A stretch of DNA of 64,000 bases. It comes from Sphingomonas sp. TDK1 (lineage in GTDB: Bacteria > Pseudomonadota > Alphaproteobacteria > Sphingomonadales > Sphingomonadaceae). The stretch lies in NCBI RefSeq assembly GCF_001650735.1, contig NZ_LXVY01000001.1:62001-126000 (forward strand), read 5' to 3'. A program made the translations under genes and the position numbers. The notes under the pieces are model-generated. The model was not told the origin of the DNA, made no database searches, and saw only the letters and a list, made by a program, of their open reading frames with translations. This document shows, piece after piece, positions 28,963-37,123 of the stretch. How positions within the stretch are numbered: position 1 is the stretch's first letter; every line of letters starts with the position of its first letter.

Positions 28963-29111
28963 GTCGCACGCGTTCCTTGGGCATGTTGGTCGTGCCCCGG
29001 CGGCGGGTTGCGGGCCGATCGTCCCGGTCGGGACGTGGCATCGGCGCGCAACCTCCGCTGGGGACGCGGCCGTGCGCGCGGCGGTCCCGCGCGAGAGGGG
29101 AGGCCATTGCC

Positions 29112-30854
29112 GTGATAGCCGATGCCCGGAGTCTGCGCAGGAAAATCCGCGCCTGGTCGCCCGCCACGCTCGCGGCGGGAACCGGTAGCCGCGCGCGCCC
29201 TTCGCCGGAGGCAGCCCCTGCGCCACAGGGCGTGCCGCAGGATTTCACCGACTGGAGACTGGATCTCCGGCGCGGCGCGCTGGCGGCAAGCAAGATCTTC
29301 AAATACGGCCTGTTTCCCTTCGCTTCCGCGCTGCCCTTCGCGCCCTGGGCGCGGCTGCGGTTCGCGGTGCGGTTCCGCCGCAGCCTGGAGGAACTGGGGC
29401 TCACCTATCTCAAGCTCGGCCAGTTCCTGGCACTGCGCTTCGACATCCTCCCCGCCGAGGTGTGCCTGGAGCTCAACCATCTGTTCGAGAGCGTGCCGCC
29501 GATGTCGGACGGTGCGGCCGAGGCCATCGTGGCGGCGGAGCTGGGCGCGCCGATCGCCGAATGCTTCGCCTATTTCTCGGCCAAGCCGATCGCGGCGGCG
29601 TCGGTCGGGCAGGTGCACGAGGCGCGGCTTCCCGATGGGCGGCGGGTCGCCGTGAAGATCCAGCGCCGCGGCATCATGGCGACCTTCCGCGCCGACATCC
29701 GCAACCTGCGCAAGCTGACCGCGCTGGGCCAGCGGATCGGGGTGTTCGGACGGCTCGACGCGACCGGCATGATCGACCAGTTCGAGGCCTGGACACTGCG
29801 CGAGCTCGATTTCCGGATCGAGGGGAAGACGGCCGAACGGGTCCGCGCCCATTCCGGACCGGCCGTGGTGGTGCCGACGATCCACTGGCACCTCTGCTCG
29901 CCGCGGGTGCTGACGATGGACTTTATCGACGGAGTCAGCGCGACGCACATCCGCGACTTTGTCGACGCCAACCCGCCGGCGGTGGTCCGGCAGCGGCTGC
30001 CGGGGTTCGATTTCGACACGGCGCTCAACAACTTCACCGATGCCGCGCTGTCGCAGCTGTTCACCGACGGGTTTTTCCATGGCGACCCGCACCCCGGCAA
30101 CATCCTGTTCCTGCCGGACAACCGCGTCGTCTTCCTGGATTTCGGCATTTTCGGCGCGCTCAGCCAGGACCAGCGCCGGATCATCGCGGGCCAGATCGAA
30201 AGCCTCGCCCTGGGCAATATCGGCGGCAGCCTGCGCTATTACGCGCAGCAGGTAACCGCGACCGACGACACCGATTTCGATCGCTTCCGCGAGGATTGCC
30301 GGGACGTGCTGAACCGCTGGTACGCGGCGCTGCTCGATCCGACCCTGCCGATCGAGGAGCGCCATCTGGCGCGCTACACCGGCGAGATGATCGACGTTTC
30401 GCGTCGCAACGGCCTGCAATACGACCTGAATTACCTGCTGTTCTGGCGCGCGCTCAACAATCTGAACGGCACCCTCTGGCACATTTCCCCCAATTACGAC
30501 CTGCTCGGGCGCCTGCGCATCTTCTTCGAGCGGACGCGCCCGGGGCCGGGGCGTCGCGTGCGGGCGACGGTGGCGGATCCGGCGTGGCGCGGCAGCCTGA
30601 CCGAGCTTGCCCGCGCGCTGCCGGGCGGCGCCGCGGGGGCGGCTACCGGCACGCTGCGGGTGGGCGCCAGCTTCGCCCCCTCCCGCGATGGCGAGGCCCG
30701 ACGGCGGCGCAGCGCGGCAGTCGGCGCAGCGCTGCTCCTGCTCCTGCCCCTGGCGATCGCGGCGGCCAGCGACCGGCTTCCCGCATCGGTCCGTGCCGGA
30801 CTGCCGCTCGCGCTGGGTGCCGCGCTGCTCTGGTCGCGGCGGCAGGCGCGATGA
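29112..30854 (+). CDS. ABC1/UbiB/COQ8-family atypical kinase (first of pair)
   Basis: A 580-residue protein from GTG 29112, which is preceded by GGGGAGG; an ATG at 28977 would add 45 Arg-rich residues and is unlikely. Motifs of the UbiB/COQ8 group in order: KxGQ (YLKLGQFLALRFD), an alanine-rich nucleotide loop (IAAASVGQVHEA), invariant Lys in VAVKIQRRG, ELDFR, catalytic HGDPHPGN and metal-binding LDFG. Two hydrophobic segments at the C-terminus (about 535-575) would anchor it in the membrane. Family members are ATPases/kinases that help ubiquinone synthesis and move lipophilic intermediates out of the bilayer. Next to a PKS it may handle the lipid product (inference). Coupled by ATGA to its paralogue. 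Confidence 0.85.
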   Translation: MIADARSLRRKIRAWSPATLAAGTGSRARPSPEAAPAPQGVPQDFTDWRLDLRRGALAASKIFKYGLFPFASALPFAPWARLRFAVRFRRSLEELGLTYLKLGQFLALRFDILPAEVCLELNHLFESVPPMSDGAAEAIVAAELGAPIAECFAYFSAKPIAAASVGQVHEARLPDGRRVAVKIQRRGIMATFRADIRNLRKLTALGQRIGVFGRLDATGMIDQFEAWTLRELDFRIEGKTAERVRAHSGPAVVVPTIHWHLCSPRVLTMDFIDGVSATHIRDFVDANPPAVVRQRLPGFDFDTALNNFTDAALSQLFTDGFFHGDPHPGNILFLPDNRVVFLDFGIFGALSQDQRRIIAGQIESLALGNIGGSLRYYAQQVTATDDTDFDRFREDCRDVLNRWYAALLDPTLPIEERHLARYTGEMIDVSRRNGLQYDLNYLLFWRALNNLNGTLWHISPNYDLLGRLRIFFERTRPGPGRRVRATVADPAWRGSLTELARALPGGAAGAATGTLRVGASFAPSRDGEARRRRSAAVGAALLLLLPLAIAAASDRLPASVRAGLPLALGAALLWSRRQAR

Positions 30855-32404
30855 CGGCGCTGCGCCTGGTGGCGGGGCCGCTGCCGCCCGAACGCTTCGT
30901 GCGCGTGCTGGCGCGGCTGGGCCCGACCTCGACCAAGGTCGGCCAGTTCCTCGCGCTGCGCCCGGACCTGCTCCCGCAGGAATATTGCGATGCCCTGCTG
31001 GCGCTGGTCGATCGCGGAACGCCATGCGCATGGCCGCAGATCGAACAGGTCCTCACCCGCGAACTCGGCGGCCCGCCGGGAACCGTGTTCGCACGGTTCG
31101 AGCGGCGACCGATCGGCGTCGGATCGCTGTCCCAGGTGCACCGCGCGACGCTGCAGGGCGGCGCGGAGGTGGCGGTGAAGATCCTCCGCCCCGGCATCGA
31201 GGCGCAGATCGAACGCGACATCAGGCGGCTCCGGCTCGGCACGCGCCTGGTCCGCCAGCTGGGCCTGCGCCTGCCGATTGCGCCCGGCGAGGCGGTGGAC
31301 GAGATCGCCGCGTGGCTGCGCCAGGAGATTGACCTTGCGCGCGAGCAGGAGAATGCGCGGCGGATGGCGGACGATTCCGTCGCCAGCGACCTGCAGGTGA
31401 TCCCGCACGTCTACCCGCATCTGAGCACCGCGCGGATCCTGACCTATCAGTATCTGGACGGACGCAAGCTGAGCACCGTGTTCTCCGACCGAAGCGGCAT
31501 TCCGTCGGGCACGGGCGGCAGCATGGCGATGTCCGCGGAGGACAAGCGCGCCTTCGCAGGCACGCTGGTAACCGCCGTGCTCACCCAGATTTTCCGCGCG
31601 CGCTTCTTTCATGCCGATCTGCATCCGGGCAACCTGCTCGTGATGGCGGACGGCCGGGTCGGCTTCGTCGATTTCGGCATGTGCGACCGGCTGGACGACA
31701 CCGTACGCGCGAACCAGCTCCGCTACGTCGCCGCCGTCTATTCGCGCGATCAGAACCGCATGTTTCGCGCGCTGACCGAGATTTTGGTGACCCGTGCGGA
31801 CAGCGACGCCGAAGGACTGCGGCGCGATTTCCAGGCCGAGACCCGCGCCGCCGCCAACAGCGACCGGGTCGGCCGATCGGCGACCGCGGGTGCGCTGGTA
31901 GGCGTGCTGCGGGCAGCCCGTGCGAACCGGTACGAGGTGCCGAGCCACGTCCTGTCGCTCTATCGCGCGCTGGTGACCGTGGAGACGGTCGCCGCGAGAC
32001 TGGGGCTCGACAATGCACTGCGCGACATCGGCGCCGAGGTTCTGGGCGAGATCCAGCGCGAGGAGCTGTTGGCGCAGGCGCTGAGCCGCGACACGCTGCA
32101 ACAGATACTGGCCAATCTGCTGACGCTGGCCCGGGACGGTCCGGGCCAGCTGTCGCAGGTGCTGGCCGATGCGGCCGAGGGCAGCGTCCGCCTGAAGGTG
32201 GAGGTAACCGACTCCGCGCGCACCGCAAAGGCGCAGAACCGCCGGGCCCGACTTTGGGCGGCGGCCATCCTCTCCGTCGGCCTGTCGATCCTGCTGACCG
32301 CCCCGCACCTGCCGATCGTGTTGGGGATGTCGCTGGCGTGGCCGCTCGGAGGCGCGCTGGCCGGGCTGTACCTCGCCTGCTTCCTGCTCTGGCGGCAGCT
32401 ATAG
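30851..32404 (+). CDS. ABC1/UbiB/COQ8-family atypical kinase (second of pair)
   Basis: A 517-residue paralogue of the preceding gene, starting at the overlapping ATGA. KxGQ is present (TKVGQFLALRPDLLPQEY), as are AVKILRPG, HADLHPGN and VDFGMCD, and two C-terminal membrane helices (about 468-510). The alanine-rich loop is altered: IGVGSLSQVH instead of IAAASxxQVH, with two Ala-to-Gly type changes. In human ADCK3 an Ala-to-Gly change in this loop is known to alter nucleotide handling and allow autophosphorylation, so this copy may differ in activity (inference). It is distinct in sequence from copy one, so the pair is not a recent duplication. It lies 10 bases before the next gene. Confidence 0.85.
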   Translation: MTALRLVAGPLPPERFVRVLARLGPTSTKVGQFLALRPDLLPQEYCDALLALVDRGTPCAWPQIEQVLTRELGGPPGTVFARFERRPIGVGSLSQVHRATLQGGAEVAVKILRPGIEAQIERDIRRLRLGTRLVRQLGLRLPIAPGEAVDEIAAWLRQEIDLAREQENARRMADDSVASDLQVIPHVYPHLSTARILTYQYLDGRKLSTVFSDRSGIPSGTGGSMAMSAEDKRAFAGTLVTAVLTQIFRARFFHADLHPGNLLVMADGRVGFVDFGMCDRLDDTVRANQLRYVAAVYSRDQNRMFRALTEILVTRADSDAEGLRRDFQAETRAAANSDRVGRSATAGALVGVLRAARANRYEVPSHVLSLYRALVTVETVAARLGLDNALRDIGAEVLGEIQREELLAQALSRDTLQQILANLLTLARDGPGQLSQVLADAAEGSVRLKVEVTDSARTAKAQNRRARLWAAAILSVGLSILLTAPHLPIVLGMSLAWPLGGALAGLYLACFLLWRQL

Positions 32405-32414
32405 GCGCGGCGCG

Positions 32415-33398
32415 ATGAAAAACTGGATCGCACGCACGCTGCGCAAGAAGCAGCGCCCGGAAACGGCGATGGATCGCGAAGCGGCCGCCGAAGTGCATCA
32501 GTTGGTGGAACTGCTGCGCACCGTGCAGGGCGGCGGCGTCGCCGAAGCCCTTGCAGCGGTTCTCCGTCGCCTTGCCGCGGACGGCCCGCGGATCGAGCGC
32601 GGCATCGTCGCCTGGGTGCTGCTGACCGAGGCGCTGATCCAAAGCGCGGAACAGCGCTATCCCAGCGGCAAAGGCCGGAGGAAGAAGGCCCAGGTTCGCG
32701 CGGCGCTGTACCATATCTTCCAGAGCCCCGACATTGCCATCCCGGCCATCCCCGCTCCCCTCGTGCCGCTGGTGATGGACGGGCTGATCGACTGGAGCAT
32801 CGACGCCATCGCCGCGAGCGTGGACGACTATGCGCTATGGGATGAAAGCGAACCGCTGGGCTGGTCGCTCGCGGGCGCGTGCCGTGCGGGGCTGTCGGCG
32901 CTGCTGTTGCTGCTCACGCCGTTCTTCTCGGCGCTGAACTGGCTCTATGTCGGCCTGCGCTACCGGCAGCCCCTCACGCCCGAAGTCGCCGCCGCCGTCG
33001 CCCGGGTCCAGGCGGAGGGGACGATCGCGGACAAGTCGGTCCTGTTTGCCTCCGTGTATGCGGTTGGGGTGTTCGTGGGCGGCCACCGCGTCCAGATGAT
33101 CGCGGCGGTGAAGGCATTTTTCGAAGTGGTGTCGATGGCCGAACGGCTTGTCTCCGCCCGGGGACCGGAGAAGAAGGCCTATGCCTGCGCGGTGGTGAAA
33201 GCAGCCCTGGCGGAGCTGGGGTTTCCCGTGCGCGGCGTGCTGACCGGCGCGATCGCCGACGCGGTTATCAGCGCGGGTATCGAGTCCGCCCTGGCGCTGT
33301 TCCGGAAGCGCGCGCCGGAATCCTTCTCCTCCCGCGGCGACATCGTTCAGCGACAACCGGAAATCGCGGTACGCGGTCGATACGAATTCGATCGGTAA
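32415..33398 (+). CDS. Hypothetical protein with hydrophobic segments
   Basis: A 327-residue protein of unknown family. The N-terminus is basic (KNWIARTLRKKQR); residues 25-95 look helical and soluble, followed by PDIAIPAIPAPLVPLVMDGLIDW. A strong hydrophobic stretch near 160-178 (GLSALLLLLTPFFSALNWLYVGL) and weaker ones near 210-225 and 270-290 suggest peripheral or integral membrane contact. No catalytic motif or signal peptide. It begins 10 bases after the second ABC1 gene, so it is almost certainly co-translated with it and may be a partner. A weak hairpin lies 20 bases after its stop. Confidence 0.7.
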   Translation: MKNWIARTLRKKQRPETAMDREAAAEVHQLVELLRTVQGGGVAEALAAVLRRLAADGPRIERGIVAWVLLTEALIQSAEQRYPSGKGRRKKAQVRAALYHIFQSPDIAIPAIPAPLVPLVMDGLIDWSIDAIAASVDDYALWDESEPLGWSLAGACRAGLSALLLLLTPFFSALNWLYVGLRYRQPLTPEVAAAVARVQAEGTIADKSVLFASVYAVGVFVGGHRVQMIAAVKAFFEVVSMAERLVSARGPEKKAYACAVVKAALAELGFPVRGVLTGAIADAVISAGIESALALFRKRAPESFSSRGDIVQRQPEIAVRGRYEFDR

Positions 33399-33417
33399 TC
33401 GATAGAAAATGATTTCA

Positions 33418-33435
33418 AACGGACACAACTCCGTT
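33418..33435 (+). terminator. Small hairpin after the hypothetical gene
   Basis: A 6-bp inverted repeat AACGGA/TCCGTT with a 6-base loop lies 20 bases after the stop at 33398, in the 122-base gap before 33521. There is no T-run, so it is more likely partial attenuation or a chance structure than a strong terminator. Confidence 0.3.
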
Positions 33436-33520
33436 CGGCAATGGACCGCCATCATAGTAGCCATATGCAGCACATCGTTCCCGTGCCACCGTACACACTC
33501 CTTTGAGGCGATGCAGGAAC

Positions 33521-34681
33521 ATGAATGACCTGACAGTCTACGTTCCGATCAAGAGCGGCCAGGTCGAATCCTTGCGGTCCATTCTGCAGCGGATCAACGA
33601 CAACAAGCTGGATAACGATCTGTACCTCCTCCAGGAGGACAGGCTGACGCACAGCTCGCGATGGGTGATCGTGGACGACGATCCGGGGCGCGGTCCGCAG
33701 CTGTTGCTCGCGGCGGAGTTCGATGGCGAGCTGGACGACTATCTGCGCCATCAGATGGCGATCACGCCCGGCCTGGACGAGATCTGGAGCCATTGCGAAG
33801 GCTATGCCGGCCGCGCGCACTTCATCGATTTCATCCGCAGCAACGCCTTCCCGACCCAGGCTTTCTACATCGCCTTCCCCGACGAGACGGTGGCGTCGAT
33901 CCGGGCCAAGATCGCGGTGCGCGAGCGGCTGGAGGGTCTGCTCGATCGGGCCGGACCCGTGGCGGAGTCGACCGCCGCCGTACTGGCCGGCATGCCGAAC
34001 GTGCGGACGCCGTGGCAGAAGGTCGGCGATTTCCTGGGTCGCGTGCGGCAGAACTTCCACGACGCCTGGCTCTCGCTGCTGCTGGCGATCATCAAGCCGA
34101 TCAGCCAGATCGGCCAGACGAAGAATTTCAGCCGGGTGACCTCGTTCGTGAAGAACCCGCTGACCCCGCGCGCCCAGCAGCTCACCGATCTGGACGGCCA
34201 GATGGTGACGATCACGACGATCAAGCCGTGGCGCTATCCGCGCCTGTGGCTGGCCTTCTGGATCAACCAGTTCCTGGGCAGGTTCGGCTGGGCGCCCGGC
34301 CTGTTCGCCGATGTCGGCAACCTGCATTCGTTTCGCTGGGTGCTGATCGACAATCGCAAACGCCTGATCTTCCTCAGCGTCTATGACGGCAGCTGGCAGA
34401 ATTACATGGGCGATTTCATCGACAAGATCATCTGGGCGCTGGACGGCGTGTACAACAACACCTTCGGCTATCCCAAGGGCGGCATGCGGGACGTGACCCA
34501 GTTTCAGCGCTGGATCCTGAACCATCAGTATCAGCCCCAGCTCTTCTACCGCGCGTATCCGGAGGAATCGGTGCTCAACCTGATCCGCGATCGCACGAGC
34601 AACAACACGCTGGCGCAGATGGCCCAGGCAGGGCTCGCGCTCGAAAGCGCGAAGGTGCGCGACACGTTGAACGCGCTTTGA
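33521..34681 (+). CDS. Unknown protein with internal duplication, peroxidase-associated
   Basis: A 386-residue soluble protein from ATG 33521 (AGGAAC upstream). Its two halves align by eye: LLAAEFDGELDDYLRHQ with LIFLSVYDGSWQNYMGDF, and HFIDFIRSNAFPTQAFYIAFPD with QFQRWILNHQYQPQLFYRAYPE. In each half a beta strand-helix-strand pattern ends in a conserved F/Y-Y-x-A-F/Y-P-[DE]-E segment, which suggests two ferredoxin-like alpha/beta domains joined by a linker (about 160-225). That fold is also the building block of Dyp peroxidases, and a Dyp peroxidase is encoded 47 bases downstream. No haem-binding His motif is seen, so it may be a substrate-binding or accessory subunit. Function unknown; the fold is inferred. 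Confidence 0.75.
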   Translation: MNDLTVYVPIKSGQVESLRSILQRINDNKLDNDLYLLQEDRLTHSSRWVIVDDDPGRGPQLLLAAEFDGELDDYLRHQMAITPGLDEIWSHCEGYAGRAHFIDFIRSNAFPTQAFYIAFPDETVASIRAKIAVRERLEGLLDRAGPVAESTAAVLAGMPNVRTPWQKVGDFLGRVRQNFHDAWLSLLLAIIKPISQIGQTKNFSRVTSFVKNPLTPRAQQLTDLDGQMVTITTIKPWRYPRLWLAFWINQFLGRFGWAPGLFADVGNLHSFRWVLIDNRKRLIFLSVYDGSWQNYMGDFIDKIIWALDGVYNNTFGYPKGGMRDVTQFQRWILNHQYQPQLFYRAYPEESVLNLIRDRTSNNTLAQMAQAGLALESAKVRDTLNAL

Positions 34682-34728
34682 GGCCGGCATCGGGGGCGTA
34701 CCCGCGCGGCCGATAGAGGGGGCTTGGC

Positions 34729-36192
34729 ATGACGGAAGCGACTGCGGACACGACGATCGTCGACCGGGCGGACATCCAGGGGATCATCCTCAGCGGCTAT
34801 AATCACCTGCCGCATGCCGCCTATCTGTTCCTCTCGTTCGGCAACGCGAAAGGCGCGCGGCGCTGGCTGGGGGCATTGCTCCCGTCGATCAGCACCGGCG
34901 CGCGCTGGTCGCGTTCGAAGGCGGGCGGACTGGAAAAGCCGGGCGAGGCCGTGTTCCTGGCGATCAGCTTTCCCGGCTTCGAAGCGCTGGAGCTGCCGGA
35001 GACGACGCTCAACTCCTTCGTGCCCCCCTTCACGCTGGGGGCGGCGGCGCGGGCCGACATCCTGGGCGATGTCGGCGAAAGCGCGCCGCAGCATTGGGAG
35101 ATCGGCGGCCCCGACAATCCGGTGGTCCACGCGCTGCTGATTGCCCATGCGCACAGCGCCAAGGCAGTGCACCTGCTGGAAGCGAAGCTCACCGCGCTGA
35201 TCGAGGACAGCGACGGCGCCGTATCGCTGGTCGCCGCCGAACATGGTTATCGCCGGCGTGAGGCCAAGGAGCATTTCGGCTTCCACGACGGCTTGTCCCA
35301 GCCTTATGTCGATGGCGTGGGCGCGCCGAAGCGCGACGGGCAATTGCCGGTGGATACGGGCGAGTTCATTTTCGGCTATCGCAACGCCTATGGCCTCTAT
35401 CCGGTCAGCCCGGTTGTGCCGCTGCGCGACGATCCGCACGATATCCTGCCGCCCTTCCCGGAGGGGGCGTTGCCGGAATGCCATGATTTCGGGCGCCACG
35501 GCAGCTATCTCGTGTACCGCAAGCTCGAACAGGACGTCGCCGGCTTCTGGAAGCTGATCGAGGCACAGGCCGAGGCGGAGGCACCGCAGATGCTCCAGCT
35601 CGCGGCCAAATGCCTGGGGCGCTGGCCGAGCGGGCAGCCGATCACGCTGTCCCCCGAGCGGGACCCGTTCGACTATACCGACAACAACGACTTCGACTTC
35701 ATGCCGTTCGATCCTGACGGGCTGCGCTGCCCGATCGGATCGCACATCCGCCGGGCCAACCCGCGCGACGCGCTCGCCAACGACACGCCGCTGGACTCGC
35801 TGCGGACCTCGAGCCGGCACCGCCTGATCCGGCGAGCGACCATTTATGGAGCGCCGCTGGTCACCGCGGGCCAGACCGAATGGCCGCACGCGCCGAAGGG
35901 GGTGGAGGACGACGGCAAGCCGCGCGGGCTGCAATTCCTGGGGATCAACGCCGATATCGCCCGGCAGTTCGAGTTCCTCCAGCAGAGCTGGTGCAACGAG
36001 CCGACGTTCAATGCACAGTTCGCGACCAAGGACCCGATGATCGGCGACAATGCGGGCCAGGGATATATGACACTGCAGGCGACGCCCTTTCGCCGCCGCA
36101 TCCCGCACATGCCGCGCTTCGTGGAGACGCGGGGAAGCGTCTATCTGTTCCTGCCGAGCATCACGACGTTGCGCTATCTGGCCGGTCGCTGA
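34729..36192 (+). CDS. Dyp-type heme peroxidase
   Basis: A 487-residue enzyme of the large (C/P-type) Dyp class. The GxxDG motif is GFHDG (184-188, distal Asp187), followed by LSQP; the proximal haem ligand is His339 in CPIGSHIRRANPR. A conserved C-terminal FxFxxxxWxN-like region is QFEFLQQSWCNEP. There is no Tat signal, so it is cytosolic unless carried by a partner. These enzymes oxidise phenolic or dye-like substrates with hydrogen peroxide; in a biosynthetic operon a tailoring oxidation or a protective role is possible. It is 13 bases upstream of the thioesterase gene and same-strand with the whole cluster. Confidence 0.9.
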   Translation: MTEATADTTIVDRADIQGIILSGYNHLPHAAYLFLSFGNAKGARRWLGALLPSISTGARWSRSKAGGLEKPGEAVFLAISFPGFEALELPETTLNSFVPPFTLGAAARADILGDVGESAPQHWEIGGPDNPVVHALLIAHAHSAKAVHLLEAKLTALIEDSDGAVSLVAAEHGYRRREAKEHFGFHDGLSQPYVDGVGAPKRDGQLPVDTGEFIFGYRNAYGLYPVSPVVPLRDDPHDILPPFPEGALPECHDFGRHGSYLVYRKLEQDVAGFWKLIEAQAEAEAPQMLQLAAKCLGRWPSGQPITLSPERDPFDYTDNNDFDFMPFDPDGLRCPIGSHIRRANPRDALANDTPLDSLRTSSRHRLIRRATIYGAPLVTAGQTEWPHAPKGVEDDGKPRGLQFLGINADIARQFEFLQQSWCNEPTFNAQFATKDPMIGDNAGQGYMTLQATPFRRRIPHMPRFVETRGSVYLFLPSITTLRYLAGR

Positions 36193-36205
36193 AAGCCTGG
36201 CGCCG

Positions 36206-36991
36206 GTGGCTGCCCTGGCGATCCCGGTCCGGCTGGGTCCGGCCTTGTGGTGCTATCGCAGCGGGCAGCCCCCCTTGCTGCGCCTGCTGTGCTTCGCCCA
36301 TGCCGGCGGCGGCGCCTTCGCCTGTCGCGGCTGGCGCGCGTGGCTCCCGTCCTATGTCGAGCTGGTCACGGTGGAATTGCCCGGCCGGGGGAGCCGGCTG
36401 CGCGAGACGCCGGCGACGGACCTGCGTGCCGCCATGGACGCGCTGATGCCCGAGATCCTCGCGCTGGATACCACGCCGATCGCGCTGTTCGGGCATAGCA
36501 TGGGTGCCTTGTTCGCCTTCGAGACCGCGCTCCGGATGCAGGCATGCGACCGCCCGCCGCGACTGCTGATCCTCGCCGGTTGCGCGACGCCCGCGCACAT
36601 CGCGGCGCGCCCGCGGATCCGGGACCTGCCCGACGCGCAGTTCGTGGAGGCGTTCGACCGGATGGGCGGCATCCCCGATGCGGTGCTGGACGATCCGGAC
36701 CTGCGCCGGATCACGCTGCGCACGCTGCGCGCCGACATGACGATGGTCGAATGTTACCGTGCCCCGCACGCGGCCCGGATACCCTGCGACATCGCGGCGC
36801 TCGCCGGCCGCCGGGATCCGATCGCCAGCCCGGAGATGATGCGCGCATGGTGCGATATGGCCGCGGCGGGCTTCACCCTGGACAGCTTCGACGGTGGCCA
36901 TTTCTTCGTGCAGGACGCGATCGGCCTGGTGGCTGGACGCATCCTGTCGCTGGCGGACACCGCGCTCGTGTCGCACGGCAGGCGTGATTAG
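36206..36991 (+). CDS. Type II thioesterase (alpha/beta hydrolase)
   Basis: A 261-residue hydrolase starting at GTG 36206. Family marks: LLCFAHAGGGAFACRGW at the N-terminus, the nucleophile Ser98 in FGHSMGALFAFE, Asp in LAGRRDPIASPE and His in FDGGHFFVQ. Type II thioesterases associated with PKS/NRPS lines remove wrong or stalled acyl groups from carrier domains, and occasionally release product. This fits the lack of an integrated thioesterase in the PKSs. It begins 13 bases after the peroxidase and is the last gene of the collinear cluster run; the next gene has its own operator-like palindrome. No clear ribosome site is seen, so translation is probably coupled. Confidence 0.88.
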   Translation: MAALAIPVRLGPALWCYRSGQPPLLRLLCFAHAGGGAFACRGWRAWLPSYVELVTVELPGRGSRLRETPATDLRAAMDALMPEILALDTTPIALFGHSMGALFAFETALRMQACDRPPRLLILAGCATPAHIAARPRIRDLPDAQFVEAFDRMGGIPDAVLDDPDLRRITLRTLRADMTMVECYRAPHAARIPCDIAALAGRRDPIASPEMMRAWCDMAAAGFTLDSFDGGHFFVQDAIGLVAGRILSLADTALVSHGRRD

Positions 36992-37035
36992 GTACTTTAC
37001 CGGAAGCGCCTATGCCATGGAAATTCAGACCTAAA

Positions 37036-37053
37036 TCGGTGAGCATTCACCGA
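37036..37053. promoter_or_regulatory. Palindromic operator candidate before the TonB receptor
   Basis: A perfect inverted repeat TCGGTGA-GCAT-TCACCGA (18 bases) lies 71 bases upstream of the receptor start (37124). It has no U-tract and sits in a promoter position, so a dimeric repressor site is more likely than a terminator. It does not resemble a Fur box; the factor is unknown. Confidence 0.45.
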
Positions 37054-37123
37054 AACTTATCGCTATTTCGGCACAGTCGGCGAGCAACCCAAAGCAACAG
37101 CTTGGATTGGGAGGATAGCCGAA

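Noticed and set aside
28959..32308. Long minus-strand frames opposite the ABC1 genes
   Set aside because: The plus strand has complete ABC1 motifs and coupled start/stop codons; the antisense products are low-complexity.
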